From: Polycladomyces subterraneus
GTDB taxonomy: Bacteria > Bacillota > Bacilli > Thermoactinomycetales > JIR-001
DNA: 64,000 nucleotides
Direction: 5' to 3'
Assembly (NCBI RefSeq): GCF_030433435.1
Contig: NZ_JANRHH010000052.1
Coordinates: 1-64,000, forward strand
Shown: positions 44,222 to 54,264 of the stretch, one piece after another
Layout of the letters: the number at the start of each line of letters is the position of its first letter
Numbering within the stretch: position 1 is the stretch's first letter
The notes under the pieces: generated by a model
The model's input: the letters and a program-made list of their open reading frames with translations, nothing else
The model's database searches: none
What the model was told of the DNA's origin: nothing
Translations under genes and position numbers: made by a program

Positions 44222-44320
44222 AGACCGATGACGATTTCCAGGAGAAGTCGGCTTCCGCCTCCGAGTGGCTGTGAGCCGGCTTCCTCTTTCATTATGACAA
44301 GGTAAGCACCGAAATCTATG

Positions 44321-44740
44321 TCAGCCCGCGATCGGAGTATCCGTATCCGATGATACCTTTTTCGACCACAGCCCGGACAATGCCCATTTCCGGCTGCCGC
44401 TCAGCGTCAACACCAGACTGAATCCCAACAATGCCAGATCCAGTTCATATCCACCGAAAAAGCCTGCTTTCCACTTGACTGTGGCGATCGCCCCCACCAT
44501 CACCAATCCTACTGCCACGGCAGCGATTTCCACCCACAATCCCAAGATCAACAGCAACCCGGCTACAGTCTCCACCACAGCCACGACATATGCCAACGGT
44601 CCTGGCAAGCCCATTTGACCGGCAAACATCTTCGCCACTTGACCCAATGCGGACATTTTTTGCAATCCATGTGCCAGCATAATGATGCCCAAAATGATTC
44701 GGCCCAGCAACAAGCCCCACTCTGTTCTCGATTGTGACAT
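44321..44740 (-). CDS. DoxX-family membrane protein
   Basis: 139 aa with four hydrophobic helices. RIILGIIMLAHGLQKMSALGQ at the start and GLPGPLAYVVAVVETVAGLLLILGLWVEIAAVAVGLVM are family hallmarks. DoxX proteins are linked to thiosulfate:quinone oxidation and to oxidative-stress complexes. ATG with GAGGAGGATGC upstream. A symmetric TGTGA-N6-TCACA site at 44804-44825 sits at about -42 of the predicted promoter, pointing to Fnr/Crp-type activation. Confidence 0.88.
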   Translation of the reverse strand: MSQSRTEWGLLLGRIILGIIMLAHGLQKMSALGQVAKMFAGQMGLPGPLAYVVAVVETVAGLLLILGLWVEIAAVAVGLVMVGAIATVKWKAGFFGGYELDLALLGFSLVLTLSGSRKWALSGLWSKKVSSDTDTPIAG

Positions 44741-44779
44741 GATGCATCCTCCTCAGTTTCTTACTATATTCAATTTACT

Positions 44780-44825
44780 ATTATATTTATAGCTACATGA
44801 AAAAGGTGTGAATTAGATCACACCT
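44780..44825 (-). promoter_or_regulatory. Fnr/Crp-type activator site and promoter of doxX
   Basis: AGGTGTGA-N6-TCACACCT (44804-44825) is a perfect 8-bp-arm dyad containing TGTGA-N6-TCACA, the site of Bacillus Fnr and Crp relatives. On the minus strand a TATAAT (44780-44785) follows. If transcription starts near 44772, the dyad centre is at about -42, the class II activator position. Confidence 0.7.
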
Positions 44826-45036
44826 GAGAAAAAATTTTTTGGAGGGCGCTTTGTCTATACCTGTCTTGACGAATAGCGGAGGAAGTGATAAAGAAGAAGC
44901 CAGTTGTTGAGGCCGATACTGGTGAACAGTACTTGGATGCAGGACTTCGGTCGGTTAGACGAACATGGTGAATCGCAATCGCTTGCTCTCTTCTCTCATG
45001 GCCATCTATTTTTTGTTGGCTGGAATCGCCATTTTT

Positions 45037-45924
45037 TCATTCACGCCGTTGAAACTGGATCAGGCGAAAATGGGCCAACGTGAGCAAAAAGACCACGACA
45101 AACAGCAAATACGCAGCGGCTGAAGCCTTGCCCAGCTCAAAGCTGTGAAATCCGACACGATAGATGTACAGCATCAACGTGGACAAACTGCCCCCGGGGT
45201 TGCCCGCCTCGCCGCCGATCATCCATACGTCGTTGAACCGCCGCATGGCGCTGATTATGCCGGTGATCAACAAAAAAACGAGAATCGGGCGGACCCCCGG
45301 CAGCGTTACGTGCCACCATCGTCGAATCGGTCCGGCACCATCGATCGCCGCCGCTTCATACAACTCGCTAGGCACTGACTGAAGGCCGGCGAGCACGATC
45401 AGGATGGAATATCCGATCCCATGCCATACGCCCATCAATGCCACCGCCAGTTTGGATGTATCCGGATCGGCAAACCACCCCTGCGCCGGAACCCCCCACC
45501 CCGTCAGTACATAATTGATCAACCCCTGATCGGTGGGATAGAAGAGAAACTGAAAGACGACCGCCACCGCCACCATCGAGGTGATGTTGGGCAGGAAATA
45601 GACTGCACGGAAAAAGGTGCGGCCCCATCGGGCCGAATGAATCCATGTCGCCAATACCAATGAACCGGGGATGCTGATCGCCATGCCGATTCCGCCCAGA
45701 ACCAGGGTATTGCGCAGTGCTTCCCAGAAATCTTCGTCCCGCAGCAGGTAACGGTAATTGTCCCATCCCGCCCACGTTTCCATCACCCCGTTGGTATGAT
45801 AAAAACTAAGCCGCAGGGATTCCACCAACGGATACAGCCTAAACAGCAACAATCCCGTCATCAGCGGCAGGATGAATCCCCATCCCGCGAGGTCTTCCAG
45901 CCGAATTCGGCGACGATTGCCCAT
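45037..45924 (-). CDS. sugar ABC transporter permease, MalF/UgpA type
   Basis: 295 aa, six membrane helices. The EAA loop is SVPSELYEAAAIDGAGPIRRWWHVTLPGVRPILVF, matching the MalF/UgpA class. ATG at 45924 with AAGGAGCGG upstream. It should pair with the MalG-like permease at 42100-42936 and the binding protein at 40714-42087, but doxX and the PIG-L gene lie between them. Confidence 0.9.
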   Translation of the reverse strand: MGNRRRIRLEDLAGWGFILPLMTGLLLFRLYPLVESLRLSFYHTNGVMETWAGWDNYRYLLRDEDFWEALRNTLVLGGIGMAISIPGSLVLATWIHSARWGRTFFRAVYFLPNITSMVAVAVVFQFLFYPTDQGLINYVLTGWGVPAQGWFADPDTSKLAVALMGVWHGIGYSILIVLAGLQSVPSELYEAAAIDGAGPIRRWWHVTLPGVRPILVFLLITGIISAMRRFNDVWMIGGEAGNPGGSLSTLMLYIYRVGFHSFELGKASAAAYLLFVVVFLLTLAHFRLIQFQRRE

Positions 45925-45979
45925 CACTTTCCGCTCCTTGACCTGTCCTTTTTGTTGTCATGTGTATGGGCTGTTGCAT

Positions 45980-46006
45980 AAAAAAAGCACCGGAAAATTC
46001 CGGTGC
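45980..46006 (-). terminator. apt terminator
   Basis: GCACCGGAAAATTCCGGTGC (45987-46006), followed by seven T residues on the minus strand: a textbook rho-independent terminator 15 bp after the apt stop. Confidence 0.9.
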
Positions 46007-46021
46007 CAAACGATTGACAAC

Positions 46022-46534
46022 TCAATACTGAACCAAGGAGAACACGTCGATGCCCTGCAATTTTTCGCGACCGTTGAGGTAGGTCAGTTCAATGAAGAAA
46101 GCAGCGCCCACCAGTTCGCCCTGCAGTTGTCGAACTAGGTTGATCGTGGCACTGATCGTACCGCCCGTAGCCAAGAGGTCATCCGCAACCAGAACGCGTT
46201 GTCCCGGCTGGATCGCGTCGCGGTGGATGGCCAGTTTGTCTTTCCCGTATTCCAGACTGTACTCAGTCTCGATCGTTTCCCCCGGCAATTTGCCCGCTTT
46301 GCGTACGGGGACGAATCCTGCCCCCAATGCGTAGGCCAACGGCGCGCCGACGACGAATCCCCGTGCTTCCGGTCCGACGATCAAGTCGATTTGCTTGTCC
46401 TTCAGACGTTCCACCATGGTGTCGATGGCTGCGCGGTAAGCCGGACCTTCCTTTAACAGCGTGGTGATGTCCTTAAACCGAATGCCCGGTTGCGGGAAGT
46501 CGGGAATCACGCGAATCTTTTCTTTGAAATCCAT
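46022..46534 (-). CDS. apt: adenine phosphoribosyltransferase
   Basis: 170 aa. [22 protein letters not shown] at the start, [20 protein letters not shown], and the PRPP-binding motif [13 protein letters not shown]. Converts adenine and PRPP to AMP in purine salvage. The ribosome binding site GGAGGAG and the first 62 bp of the gene lie inside the 3' end of recJ. The recJ-apt order is the same as in B. subtilis. A (p)ppGpp synthase gene (relA), which follows apt there, is missing. Confidence 0.96.
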   Translation of the reverse strand: MDFKEKIRVIPDFPQPGIRFKDITTLLKEGPAYRAAIDTMVERLKDKQIDLIVGPEARGFVVGAPLAYALGAGFVPVRKAGKLPGETIETEYSLEYGKDKLAIHRDAIQPGQRVLVADDLLATGGTISATINLVRQLQGELVGAAFFIELTYLNGREKLQGIDVFSLVQY

Positions 46535-48899
46535 GTTCGTCTCCTCCTATTTTCAAGTCCAATCCCAGAAGATCGAATACATAATGGCATAATTCACGGT
46601 AGGAAGAATACACGAGTTGGCGCATGACACGCTCCTTCTCGATCTGCCTCCGATAGGAAGCGGAGGTATGGAGCGGTCGCTTGGCCGGTTGCGGCACGAC
46701 CCGAAGATGATCTCCGCTGGCATCCACAAATTCCAGCTCCTCAAACACACGCAACATAAAGGAGATCATTCTCCTGGAAAGCCCGGTCAGTTTTTGCAGA
46801 CGTTGTAAATCCCGCGGCAAACGAACCGACTGTACGCGCAGCAACCAACCGTACAATTGTTTGAACCCTTCTCTGTCTGGGGTTTTCAACAGCACATCAT
46901 CCATCTCGGCATCGCCGAACGCAAAATAAAAACGTTCTACATGCGAAAGCGTGTGGACGAGCCGTTCCCACGTCTGCAAGCTGGGAGGGGGTTCCAACAA
47001 CACCAACCTGCGGAGTTCGGACCAACGATCCGGTGCCGTCTGCGCTTCCTTCTCCCACTCTTTCCAGGACACCGACCAAGCCGATGGTTGATCCCGATCC
47101 GCAACCTTTTCAGGAGCGGAAGTCAGCATTAAAGTGTACGGATCCGCAAGCAACCGGTTCAGCCGATCCCGTTTGTCTCCGTTTCCCCGCCAATCGAAGA
47201 TCTGGACGTGTGGAACGTGTACATCACGAATTAACAACTGGGGGATTCGTTTGTTGTTCCACTCGTTGATCTGCAGTTCTCCCAACACCTCGATCCGGGC
47301 GTGCGGGGTGACTTCCTCGGCCAACTCTTTCATACGGAATCCCACCGCATCCAATGTACCGTTTCCGTCCGATAAAATCAATTTCACGTGATTGCGGTCC
47401 GCTCCCATAAGTTGGATTTGGGACAAACCCGCTCCCGTGACACGAAACCGCGGAGTAGGATTCCCCACGCCATAAGGTGCGAGATGCTCCAATTGTTCGA
47501 TCAATTCCACACTCACCTGATCCGGCGTCAGCTCGGATTCCACCCGGGAAACCGGAATATAATCCTCCTCGGTCAACCATTCGGCAACGAGACGGTCCAG
47601 ACGTCGGTGCAATTCCGGGACGTCCTGTGCCGGTAGCGTCATACCCGCCGCCATTTTGTGGCCGCCGAAATGAGGCAGCAGATCAGCACACTCCGACAGG
47701 GCCCGGTACATGTCCAGCCCTTCGATACTGCGTGCCGAACCTTTGGCCATCCCCGTCTCCTCATCGATGCCGAGCACGATGGTGGGCCGGTAATAGCGTT
47801 CCACCAACCGGGACGCAACGATGCCTATGACGCCGACATTCCATCCGGGTGAAGCAACCACGATGAACCGACGGTGTGCATCAGGGTCCGCTTCCACCAT
47901 CGCCCGCGCTTCCTCAAAGATCTCCTCCACCAGTTGCTGTCGTTCCCGGTTCATCTGATCCAGTTGATTTGCCAGCATATAAGCGGTTTCATCGTCTTGC
48001 GTCAACAACAGTTCCACCGCATGCACCGCACTGTCCAGACGTCCACTTGCATTGATTCTCGGACCAAGCGAAAATCCGACATGACCCGATCCCACCTCGC
48101 CACGGATCCCGGAGACATCCATCAACGCTCGCAGGCCAACGTGTCTCCGCTGGTTCATTCTACGCAATCCGCCGACGGCGATGATTCTGTTTTCGTCTAC
48201 CAATGGGACGAGGTCCGCAATTGTGCCCAGTGCTGCCAATTCCCACACTTCTTCCGGCACTTCTCCCAGCAGCGCCTGGACCAGCTTGAACGCCACGCCC
48301 ACTCCGGCCAACATATCGAATGGATACGGGCAGTTCGGCTTTTTCGGATTGATCACCGCCAATGATTCGGGGATCGCATCCGGAGGTTCGTGATGGTCCG
48401 TAATAATGAGATCCAATCCCAACTCTCTGGCATATGCGGCTTCTTCTACCGCACTGATACCAGTATCGACCGTAATGACCAAATCGACTCCATCCGCTTT
48501 GGCTTTGGCCAACGCTTCCTTGTTCAACCCATATCCTTCGCGGAAACGGTTGGGTATGTAATAGTGCGCATCAGCTCCCAGACGCCGAAATACCGTCATC
48601 ATCAAGGCGGTACTGGATACACCGTCCGCGTCGTAATCACCGTATACCAAGATTTTCTCGTTTCGTTTCAGTGCCGTTCGGATGCGGTCCACCGCTTCTT
48701 CCATCCCGTCCATTAAAAAGGGATCATGCAAATCGGAAGCGTCCGCACGTAAAAACCGCCGCGCAGATTCCACCTCGGTCAATCCCCGATTGACCAAGAG
48801 ACGCGCGACGACCGGATGGACTCCAAGCGAGTCCGCCAAGGCAGAACAGCTGGCCTGATCCGCCTCCACGGTCAGCCAGCGTGTTTTCGGGCGCAGCAT
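46473..48899 (-). CDS. recJ: single-stranded-DNA exonuclease RecJ
   Basis: 808 aa. DHH-phosphoesterase motifs: [33 protein letters not shown], and [11 protein letters not shown]; the DHHA1 domain has [11 protein letters not shown], and an OB-fold domain follows. The Firmicutes-type C-terminal extension (about residues 560-808) is present. A 5'-3' exonuclease in recombination and base/mismatch repair. ATG at 48899 after GAGGTGATCC; the upstream in-frame ATG (48956) overlaps the CDF gene and lacks a site. Overlaps apt by 62 bp. Confidence 0.95.
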   Translation of the reverse strand: MLRPKTRWLTVEADQASCSALADSLGVHPVVARLLVNRGLTEVESARRFLRADASDLHDPFLMDGMEEAVDRIRTALKRNEKILVYGDYDADGVSSTALMMTVFRRLGADAHYYIPNRFREGYGLNKEALAKAKADGVDLVITVDTGISAVEEAAYARELGLDLIITDHHEPPDAIPESLAVINPKKPNCPYPFDMLAGVGVAFKLVQALLGEVPEEVWELAALGTIADLVPLVDENRIIAVGGLRRMNQRRHVGLRALMDVSGIRGEVGSGHVGFSLGPRINASGRLDSAVHAVELLLTQDDETAYMLANQLDQMNRERQQLVEEIFEEARAMVEADPDAHRRFIVVASPGWNVGVIGIVASRLVERYYRPTIVLGIDEETGMAKGSARSIEGLDMYRALSECADLLPHFGGHKMAAGMTLPAQDVPELHRRLDRLVAEWLTEEDYIPVSRVESELTPDQVSVELIEQLEHLAPYGVGNPTPRFRVTGAGLSQIQLMGADRNHVKLILSDGNGTLDAVGFRMKELAEEVTPHARIEVLGELQINEWNNKRIPQLLIRDVHVPHVQIFDWRGNGDKRDRLNRLLADPYTLMLTSAPEKVADRDQPSAWSVSWKEWEKEAQTAPDRWSELRRLVLLEPPPSLQTWERLVHTLSHVERFYFAFGDAEMDDVLLKTPDREGFKQLYGWLLRVQSVRLPRDLQRLQKLTGLSRRMISFMLRVFEELEFVDASGDHLRVVPQPAKRPLHTSASYRRQIEKERVMRQLVYSSYRELCHYVFDLLGLDLKIGGDEHGFQRKDSRDSRLPATGHSV

Positions 48900-48952
48900 G
48901 GAATCAGGATCACCTCGCTTTGCGCTTCCATTATAGCACACCCCCACCGAAG

Positions 48953-49858
48953 TCATGTCTCCTTTTCTTCTTCGGAATAGGGATTGACATGTACGAGTAC
49001 GTCGGAAACAAAATCAAAACGTTCCATCAGCGTGTGCTTGACCCGTTTGCCGATTTGATGCCCCTCTTCCACCGTGATCTGGGGATCTACCGCGATTTTC
49101 ACGTCCACGATGACGTAGTGTCCGTGCTCTCTGGCACGCAACTCGTCCACCCGTGTCACACCAGATACGGAAGAAGCCGCCTCCACCAACTCCGCGGCAT
49201 CCTCCTCATGCAAAACGTGGTCCATCGTAGTGTGAATCGACTCTTTCGCCAACTTGTAAGCCATCAGTAAAACCAGAATGGATACGAAGATGCCTGCAAC
49301 TGCATCCAAATAAACCAATGGGGATACACCCAGACGAGCTCCCAGGATCGCGCCACCGATTCCGAGCAGGGCGGCAAATGAGGAAAACACGTCAGAACGA
49401 TGTTCCCACGCGTTAACGATCAAAGCCTGCGAACCGATCCGTTTGCCCAACCGGTACTTGTAGCGAAACATCCATTCCTTGACGACCATGGAAACCACTG
49501 CGGCAACAGCAGCCCACCATCCAGGCGCCCGAGCAGGTACAAACAGCGATTCAAACGAGTCATACACCATCTGAAATCCCACTACGCCCAGCAACACCGC
49601 CACGATAATCGCAGCGATGGATTCGGCTTTACCGTGGCCGTAAGGATGATCTTCATCCGGCGGCATCTGCGCGGCCCGCACCCCGATCAGCACGGCGAGG
49701 GAACCGGCCACGTCGGAGGCTGAATGGACAGCATCGGCGATCAAGGCCTGACTGTGAGCCACCACACCGATGATCCCTTTGAAGATAGCCAACAGCGTGT
49801 TGCCGATGATGCCGATCCAAGCTCCTTTTTCTGCTTGACGAAATTGATCCGATCTCAT
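48953..49858 (-). CDS. cation diffusion facilitator transporter
   Basis: 301 aa, six membrane helices plus a C-terminal cytoplasmic domain (about 205-290). Metal-site residues: helix II ALIADAVHSASDVAGS and helix V NAWEHRSDVFSS, with DHPYGHGKAE in between. Such transporters export Mn, Zn, Fe or Co by proton antiport. The exact metal cannot be read with certainty. Located between recJ and secF on the same strand, as in related genomes. Confidence 0.92.
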   Translation of the reverse strand: MRSDQFRQAEKGAWIGIIGNTLLAIFKGIIGVVAHSQALIADAVHSASDVAGSLAVLIGVRAAQMPPDEDHPYGHGKAESIAAIIVAVLLGVVGFQMVYDSFESLFVPARAPGWWAAVAAVVSMVVKEWMFRYKYRLGKRIGSQALIVNAWEHRSDVFSSFAALLGIGGAILGARLGVSPLVYLDAVAGIFVSILVLLMAYKLAKESIHTTMDHVLHEEDAAELVEAASSVSGVTRVDELRAREHGHYVIVDVKIAVDPQITVEEGHQIGKRVKHTLMERFDFVSDVLVHVNPYSEEEKET

Positions 49859-49880
49859 GGTGGAAACCTCCGAAAGATAT

Positions 49881-49900
49881 GGCCGCGGAAAACCGCGGCC
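49881..49900. terminator. GC-rich hairpin after secF
   Basis: GGCCGCGG-AAAA-CCGCGGCC (about 49881-49900) separates secF from the CDF gene. It lacks a T-run, so partial termination or an RNA-stabilising role is likely. Confidence 0.5.
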
Positions 49901-49929
49901 AATGGAAGTTTATGTGATTCCTTTCATTC

Positions 49930-50829
49930 TTATTCGGAAGCCGGGTTGGCCCGATTCATCGAGCGCCATTTCCAATCGAGCCAGAGTTGGCTGGCGATGA
50001 AAATCGATGAGTACGCGCCGAAAAACAGCCCCAGCAACAACGCCAGTGAGAAGTAGAAAATACTTTCCCCGCCAAACAACAGCAGGGTGGCGGCACCGAA
50101 CACCACGGTCAACACCGTGTTAATCGAACGAACCAGGGTTTGGTGAATACTCTCGTTTACCACGCGGGCCAGATCTTCGAACTTTTTGGGTTTGTGCAAT
50201 TCCACGTTTTCGCGAATCCGGTCGAAAATCACGATCGTGTCGTTGACCGAATACCCGACGATGGTGAGAATGGCGGCCACGAATACCAGATCCACTTCCC
50301 ACTGAAACAGTGAGAACAGCCCGATAACGATCAAAACGTCGTGCAATAGCGCCACCACGGCGGAAACGGCAAACCGGTATTCAAACCGCATCGTCAAGTA
50401 CAAAATGATCCCGATCGACGCGATCGCCACCGAGATGATCGCATTTCGAACCAGTTCCTGCCCAATGATCGGGTCCACCTTTTGCTCCGATGTCCCCACT
50501 TTTTTGCCGTACTTCTGTTGGAACGCCGTACGAATCTTCGCCACCTTGTCGGGAGAAAGCACCTCATTGGTGCGAAACACCAGTATTTCTTTGTTGTTGC
50601 CGGCTGTCCGCACATTGGCGTCTTTGTAACCCAATCCGGTCAACACCTTTTTGGCTTCCTCCAAATTGTAAGGATGACCGATTTGAACATCCACCCGGGT
50701 TCCGGACTTGAAGTCGATCCCGAGGTTGAGTCCCTGCACCAAGAACGATACCAAGCCCAGCAACAACAGCGCACCGGAGAAGAGATAAAACCATTTGCGA
50801 CGTCCGACGAAGTCCAGTTTATAGTTCAC
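49930..50829 (-). CDS. secF: protein translocase subunit SecF
   Basis: About 300 aa. Helix 1, then the first periplasmic segment GLNLGIDFKSGTRVDVQIG, and five more helices with VALLHDVLIVIGLFSLFQWEVDLVFVAAILTIVGYSVNDTIVIFDRIRE and a last helix pair. Works with SecD to drive late steps of Sec export with the proton motive force. The GTG at 50829 has GGAGAG at the right distance; a GTG at 50838 is the alternative. Overlaps the secD stop. Confidence 0.95.
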   Translation of the reverse strand: MNYKLDFVGRRKWFYLFSGALLLLGLVSFLVQGLNLGIDFKSGTRVDVQIGHPYNLEEAKKVLTGLGYKDANVRTAGNNKEILVFRTNEVLSPDKVAKIRTAFQQKYGKKVGTSEQKVDPIIGQELVRNAIISVAIASIGIILYLTMRFEYRFAVSAVVALLHDVLIVIGLFSLFQWEVDLVFVAAILTIVGYSVNDTIVIFDRIRENVELHKPKKFEDLARVVNESIHQTLVRSINTVLTVVFGAATLLLFGGESIFYFSLALLLGLFFGAYSSIFIASQLWLDWKWRSMNRANPASE

Positions 50830-52060
50830 CGATCTCACTCTCCTTCACACCAAACAACGCCGGGCTTTTCAGTACATTGGCCTTCAACAACAGGTTCATG
50901 AGAATCCGTGCCAACGCCACCGCGGTGAGGAAGCTGACGGCGATGCTGACAATCAGCGAGACTGCAAATCCCTTCACGCCGGCAGTTCCAAAGTAGAATA
51001 GCACCGCAGCCGCCAACACGGTTGTGATGTTGGCGTCAAAGATGGTGAGGAACGATCGGCGGGAACCGGAACGCACGGCGGCAGGAATGCTTTTACCCCG
51101 ACGCATTTCTTCCTTGATCCGTTCATACATGATGATGTTGGCGTCTACCGCCATCCCGATCCCGAGTATGTAAGCGGCAATGCCCGGCAACGTCAACGTG
51201 ACGTGCAACAATGAGAAAGTCAACAATACCAGATAGGAATACGCCACCAGCGTCACAGCGGCGATCAACCCCGGCAAACGATAATAACCGATCACGAAAA
51301 CGAAAATCATCACCAGTGCGATCAAGCCTGCGCGCAGGCTTTTCATCAGCGAATCCTGTCCGAGACTGGCGTCAACGGAGTAGCTTTGTATTTCTTGCAA
51401 GTCGACCGGCAGCGAACCGGCATTGAGCAAGTTGGCCAGTGTTTTGGCCGACTCAGCCGTAAAGTTCCCCGTGATGATCGCTTTGCCGTTGGGAATCGGC
51501 TCGTTGATCACCGGTGCGTCCAGCCGTTGGTTGTCCAAATAGATCGGCATGGGTTGTCCGACATACTTCCGTGTCAAATCATAAAACTGCTGCGGATTCT
51601 TCAGTTGCAGCGATACGGCGGGTCTTCCACTCTGGTCATAATCCTGCGAAGCACCGCCTTCCTTCAAGTCACTTCCATCCAGCAGCACCTTCTTTCCGGT
51701 AGGATCCCGGAATGTGAGACGGGCCGGTTTGCCCAGGATTTCCCGTGCCTTTTCCTTATCCTTCACCCCAGCCAACTGCACGCGAATCCGGTTGCTTCCT
51801 TCGATGGTGATGTCAGGCTCGGTCACGCCCAGCACATCGATCCGGTTCCGCAGGGCTTCCGCCGCGCTTGCCAACGTTTTCGGGGTGATCTTTTGTTCTT
51901 TATCGTGGGGCTTCGCTACGTACAAGACTTCGAAACCGCCTCTCAAATCCAGTCCCAACGTGATCCGTTTGACAACGTCTTTCGTGGTCAGCGCCACTGT
52001 CGCCAAGACGGCGATCACCAAGAGGGAAAACCAAACGAGTTGACCCCAGCGAACCCTCAT
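50819..52060 (-). CDS. secD: protein translocase subunit SecD
   Basis: 413 aa. N-terminal helix, ITLGLDLRGGFEVLYVA, large P1 domain, NAGSLPVDLQEIQSYSVDASLGQDSLMKSLRAG, then five helices with PGIAAYILGIGMAVDANIIMYERIKEEMRRGKS. Separate secD and secF genes contrast with the fused secDF of B. subtilis. ATG at 52060 after GAAGGAGG; the long upstream frame is not coding. Forms an operon with secF. Confidence 0.95.
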   Translation of the reverse strand: MRVRWGQLVWFSLLVIAVLATVALTTKDVVKRITLGLDLRGGFEVLYVAKPHDKEQKITPKTLASAAEALRNRIDVLGVTEPDITIEGSNRIRVQLAGVKDKEKAREILGKPARLTFRDPTGKKVLLDGSDLKEGGASQDYDQSGRPAVSLQLKNPQQFYDLTRKYVGQPMPIYLDNQRLDAPVINEPIPNGKAIITGNFTAESAKTLANLLNAGSLPVDLQEIQSYSVDASLGQDSLMKSLRAGLIALVMIFVFVIGYYRLPGLIAAVTLVAYSYLVLLTFSLLHVTLTLPGIAAYILGIGMAVDANIIMYERIKEEMRRGKSIPAAVRSGSRRSFLTIFDANITTVLAAAVLFYFGTAGVKGFAVSLIVSIAVSFLTAVALARILMNLLLKANVLKSPALFGVKESEIGEL

Positions 52061-52153
52061 ACATTCGATCCTCCTTCGTTTGCCCAGACAACTATTCCCA
52101 TTATCCCAACTGGATCGGGCCATGTCAATTTTGCCACAGACAACGCGGGAAAG

Positions 52154-52178
52154 GCCACCGGTGCAATACCGATGGCCC
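52154..52178 (-). terminator. hairpin after comN
   Basis: GGCCACCGGT-GCAAT-ACCGATGGCC forms a 10-bp imperfect stem just below the comN stop and above secD. T-run is weak (CCTTTCCC), so it is a likely but weak terminator. Confidence 0.5.
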
Positions 52179-52191
52179 CGTTTTCCCTCCA

Positions 52192-52503
52192 TCAGCTTTT
52201 TCTCTTCAATGGTTCTTCCGAATCGTTTTTGTAGACGCTGATCATCAGCCAGTTCATGAAACGGGTGGCTTTCAGGGACAAAATGTCGTTCACCAGGCGG
52301 TTCAAGCGTGGCCACCCACGCCGATAATTCTCGGAAACGCAGGCCCACACCTGTTCACCAGTCACATTTTCGTATCCGTACATCCGAAATTCTTCGGCTT
52401 TGCTGTTGCACAAATCCTCGATGCACTGCATCAGCTCGGATTCGCTCAACAGCTCAACGGAGGACTTGGCTTTCCGGCTCACCGGTTTCAAAGATTGCCG
52501 CAT
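52192..52503 (-). CDS. comN: post-transcriptional regulator ComN (YrzD family)
   Basis: 103 aa. CIEDLCNSKAEEFRMYGYENVTGEQVWACVSENY and WPRLNRLVNDILSLKATRFMNWL match the ComN/YrzD family, which promotes comE mRNA localisation and competence in B. subtilis. The gene sits next to spoVB and secD as in related genomes. ATG at 52503 with GGAGG upstream; the N-terminal 30 residues are extra compared with the B. subtilis protein. Confidence 0.9.
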   Translation of the reverse strand: MRQSLKPVSRKAKSSVELLSESELMQCIEDLCNSKAEEFRMYGYENVTGEQVWACVSENYRRGWPRLNRLVNDILSLKATRFMNWLMISVYKNDSEEPLKRKS

Positions 52504-52704
52504 ATTGACGCAGACCTCCTTCCACAAGTGCAATCGAAGGCCCATCCAACTGGGTGATTCGATCCCGTTTTATCAAAATCCTGCCGGAAAATCAACTGAC
52601 GATTTTTAGTCATGAACCGTTTGGACAAGGGCATAGGCTTGTATGGAAAAAAGCGTGTCTGATTTCATCGATCAGACACATCCTAAAGAAAGCGGGGACC
52701 ACAG

Positions 52705-54264
52705 GTGACCAAGCAGTCATTTTTGCACGGCACCCTGATCTTGGTCGGTGCGGGGTTTATTACGAAAATCCTCGGATTTGTCTACCGTATTGCATTGTCC
52801 CGTATCATCGGTGACGAAGGCATGGGTTTGTTTCAGATGGCGTTCCCGATCCTGCTGTTCGTCATTGTCCTCGCAACTGCGGGATTGCCAGTGGCTATCT
52901 CTAAGCTGGTCTCGGAAGCTGAAGCCACCGGCGATGAAGAACGCATCCGTTTCATCCTCAGGGTATCGCTGAGCATCGTCATCGTAACCAGTATGGTGTT
53001 AACGGGACTGACGGTTTTGTTTGCGCCGTGGATCGCTTCTCATCTCTTGACGGACGAGAGAGCCGTCTATGCTTTGACCGGTATCGCTCCCGTCATCCCC
53101 ATCGTGGCGATCGCCTCCATTTTTCGTGGCTATTTTCAGGGACGCCAACAGATGAATCCGTATGCCGCCGCCCAAATCGTCGAGCAGATCGTTCGGATCA
53201 TCACGATTCTCCTGTTGGCCCAATTTTTGTTGCCCTATGGGGTGGAATACGCATCGGCAGGCGCCATGATCGGCATGGTGGTGGGAGAAGGTGCGGGTTT
53301 GTTCGTGTTATTGCGCGCATTTCGCAATGACCCCCGGAGACCGCCGCTTCGCATGAGGATCGGACGGAAGGACCGCGTCGGCACCTTGAGTCGGCTGAGT
53401 CGGTTGGCCTTACCTGTTACCGCCAGCAGAACGTTCGGTTCGCTTTCCTATGCGGTGGAACCGATCGTCGTTTCCCAGAGCCTGGCTATCGCCGGCATTG
53501 CCACCACAACAGCGACGGCATTATATGGGCAATTGGAGGGAATGGCCATTCCGTTGGTCTATTTTCCAGCGTTCATCACATATGCGTTGTCCGTCTCACT
53601 CGTCCCAGCTGTATCCGAAGCGGCGGCACGGGGACAGGGCCGTTTGGTCGAACATCGCCTGCGCCAGGCGGTTCGGTTGTCTATGATCGTCGGCGCTCCG
53701 TGTGCAGTGTGGATGTTCGTACTGGCCGAGCCTTTGACACTTTTGGTTTACCACAACACGGAGGTGGCCCGCTTGATGCAGATTCTGGCCCCCTTCGCTG
53801 TCTTCCTGTACCTCCAGGGACCGTTGGCGGCAGTTCTGCAAGGGTTGGATAAAGCGAATGAGGCCATGCGCAATTCCATTTTCGGATCGTTGATCAAAAC
53901 AGGGTTGATTTTTCTGTTCGCCTCCCGTCCGTCCCTCGGGATCGACGGGGTGGCACTGGCCATCAATTGCGGGATCGTCATCGTTACAGCGCTCCATCTC
54001 ATAAGTATCATGCGCCATATCCCGTTCACTGTTCATCTGAGGGACTGGATCAAGCTGACCGTCTGCGTCGCCGGGATGGCAGCGACGTCGCTCCTGTGGC
54101 TGAACCACAGTACCGGTGCGTTGTGGCTGCGGATGTTGTCCACATTCGGGGTGAGTGCCGGGATGTATGGTGCACTCCTGATCCTGTTTTCGCTCATTCG
54201 CAAAGAAGATGCCCGGCACTTGCCGGTGATCGGCAAATGGATGAACCGACTTTTGCCACGTTAA
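52705..54264 (+). CDS. spoVB: stage V sporulation protein B, lipid flippase
   Basis: 519 aa with fourteen membrane helices of the MOP (MurJ/MATE-like) superfamily. TLILVGAGFITKILGFVYRIALSRIIGDEGMGLFQMAFPI is the typical N-terminus, and GIAPVIPIVAIASIFRGYFQGRQQMNPYAAAQIVEQI follows. It is needed for spore cortex synthesis, probably flipping peptidoglycan precursors. GTG start at 52705. Its stop overlaps the convergent DUF421 gene end by 4 bp. Confidence 0.95.
   Translation: MTKQSFLHGTLILVGAGFITKILGFVYRIALSRIIGDEGMGLFQMAFPILLFVIVLATAGLPVAISKLVSEAEATGDEERIRFILRVSLSIVIVTSMVLTGLTVLFAPWIASHLLTDERAVYALTGIAPVIPIVAIASIFRGYFQGRQQMNPYAAAQIVEQIVRIITILLLAQFLLPYGVEYASAGAMIGMVVGEGAGLFVLLRAFRNDPRRPPLRMRIGRKDRVGTLSRLSRLALPVTASRTFGSLSYAVEPIVVSQSLAIAGIATTTATALYGQLEGMAIPLVYFPAFITYALSVSLVPAVSEAAARGQGRLVEHRLRQAVRLSMIVGAPCAVWMFVLAEPLTLLVYHNTEVARLMQILAPFAVFLYLQGPLAAVLQGLDKANEAMRNSIFGSLIKTGLIFLFASRPSLGIDGVALAINCGIVIVTALHLISIMRHIPFTVHLRDWIKLTVCVAGMAATSLLWLNHSTGALWLRMLSTFGVSAGMYGALLILFSLIRKEDARHLPVIGKWMNRLLPR

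Noticed and set aside
44885-44971. Short GTG frame (starting VIKKKPVVEADTG) between doxX and the permease gene
   Set aside because: Only 28 codons, ribosome binding site too close to the start and no support for coding; may be a scrap of a lost gene.
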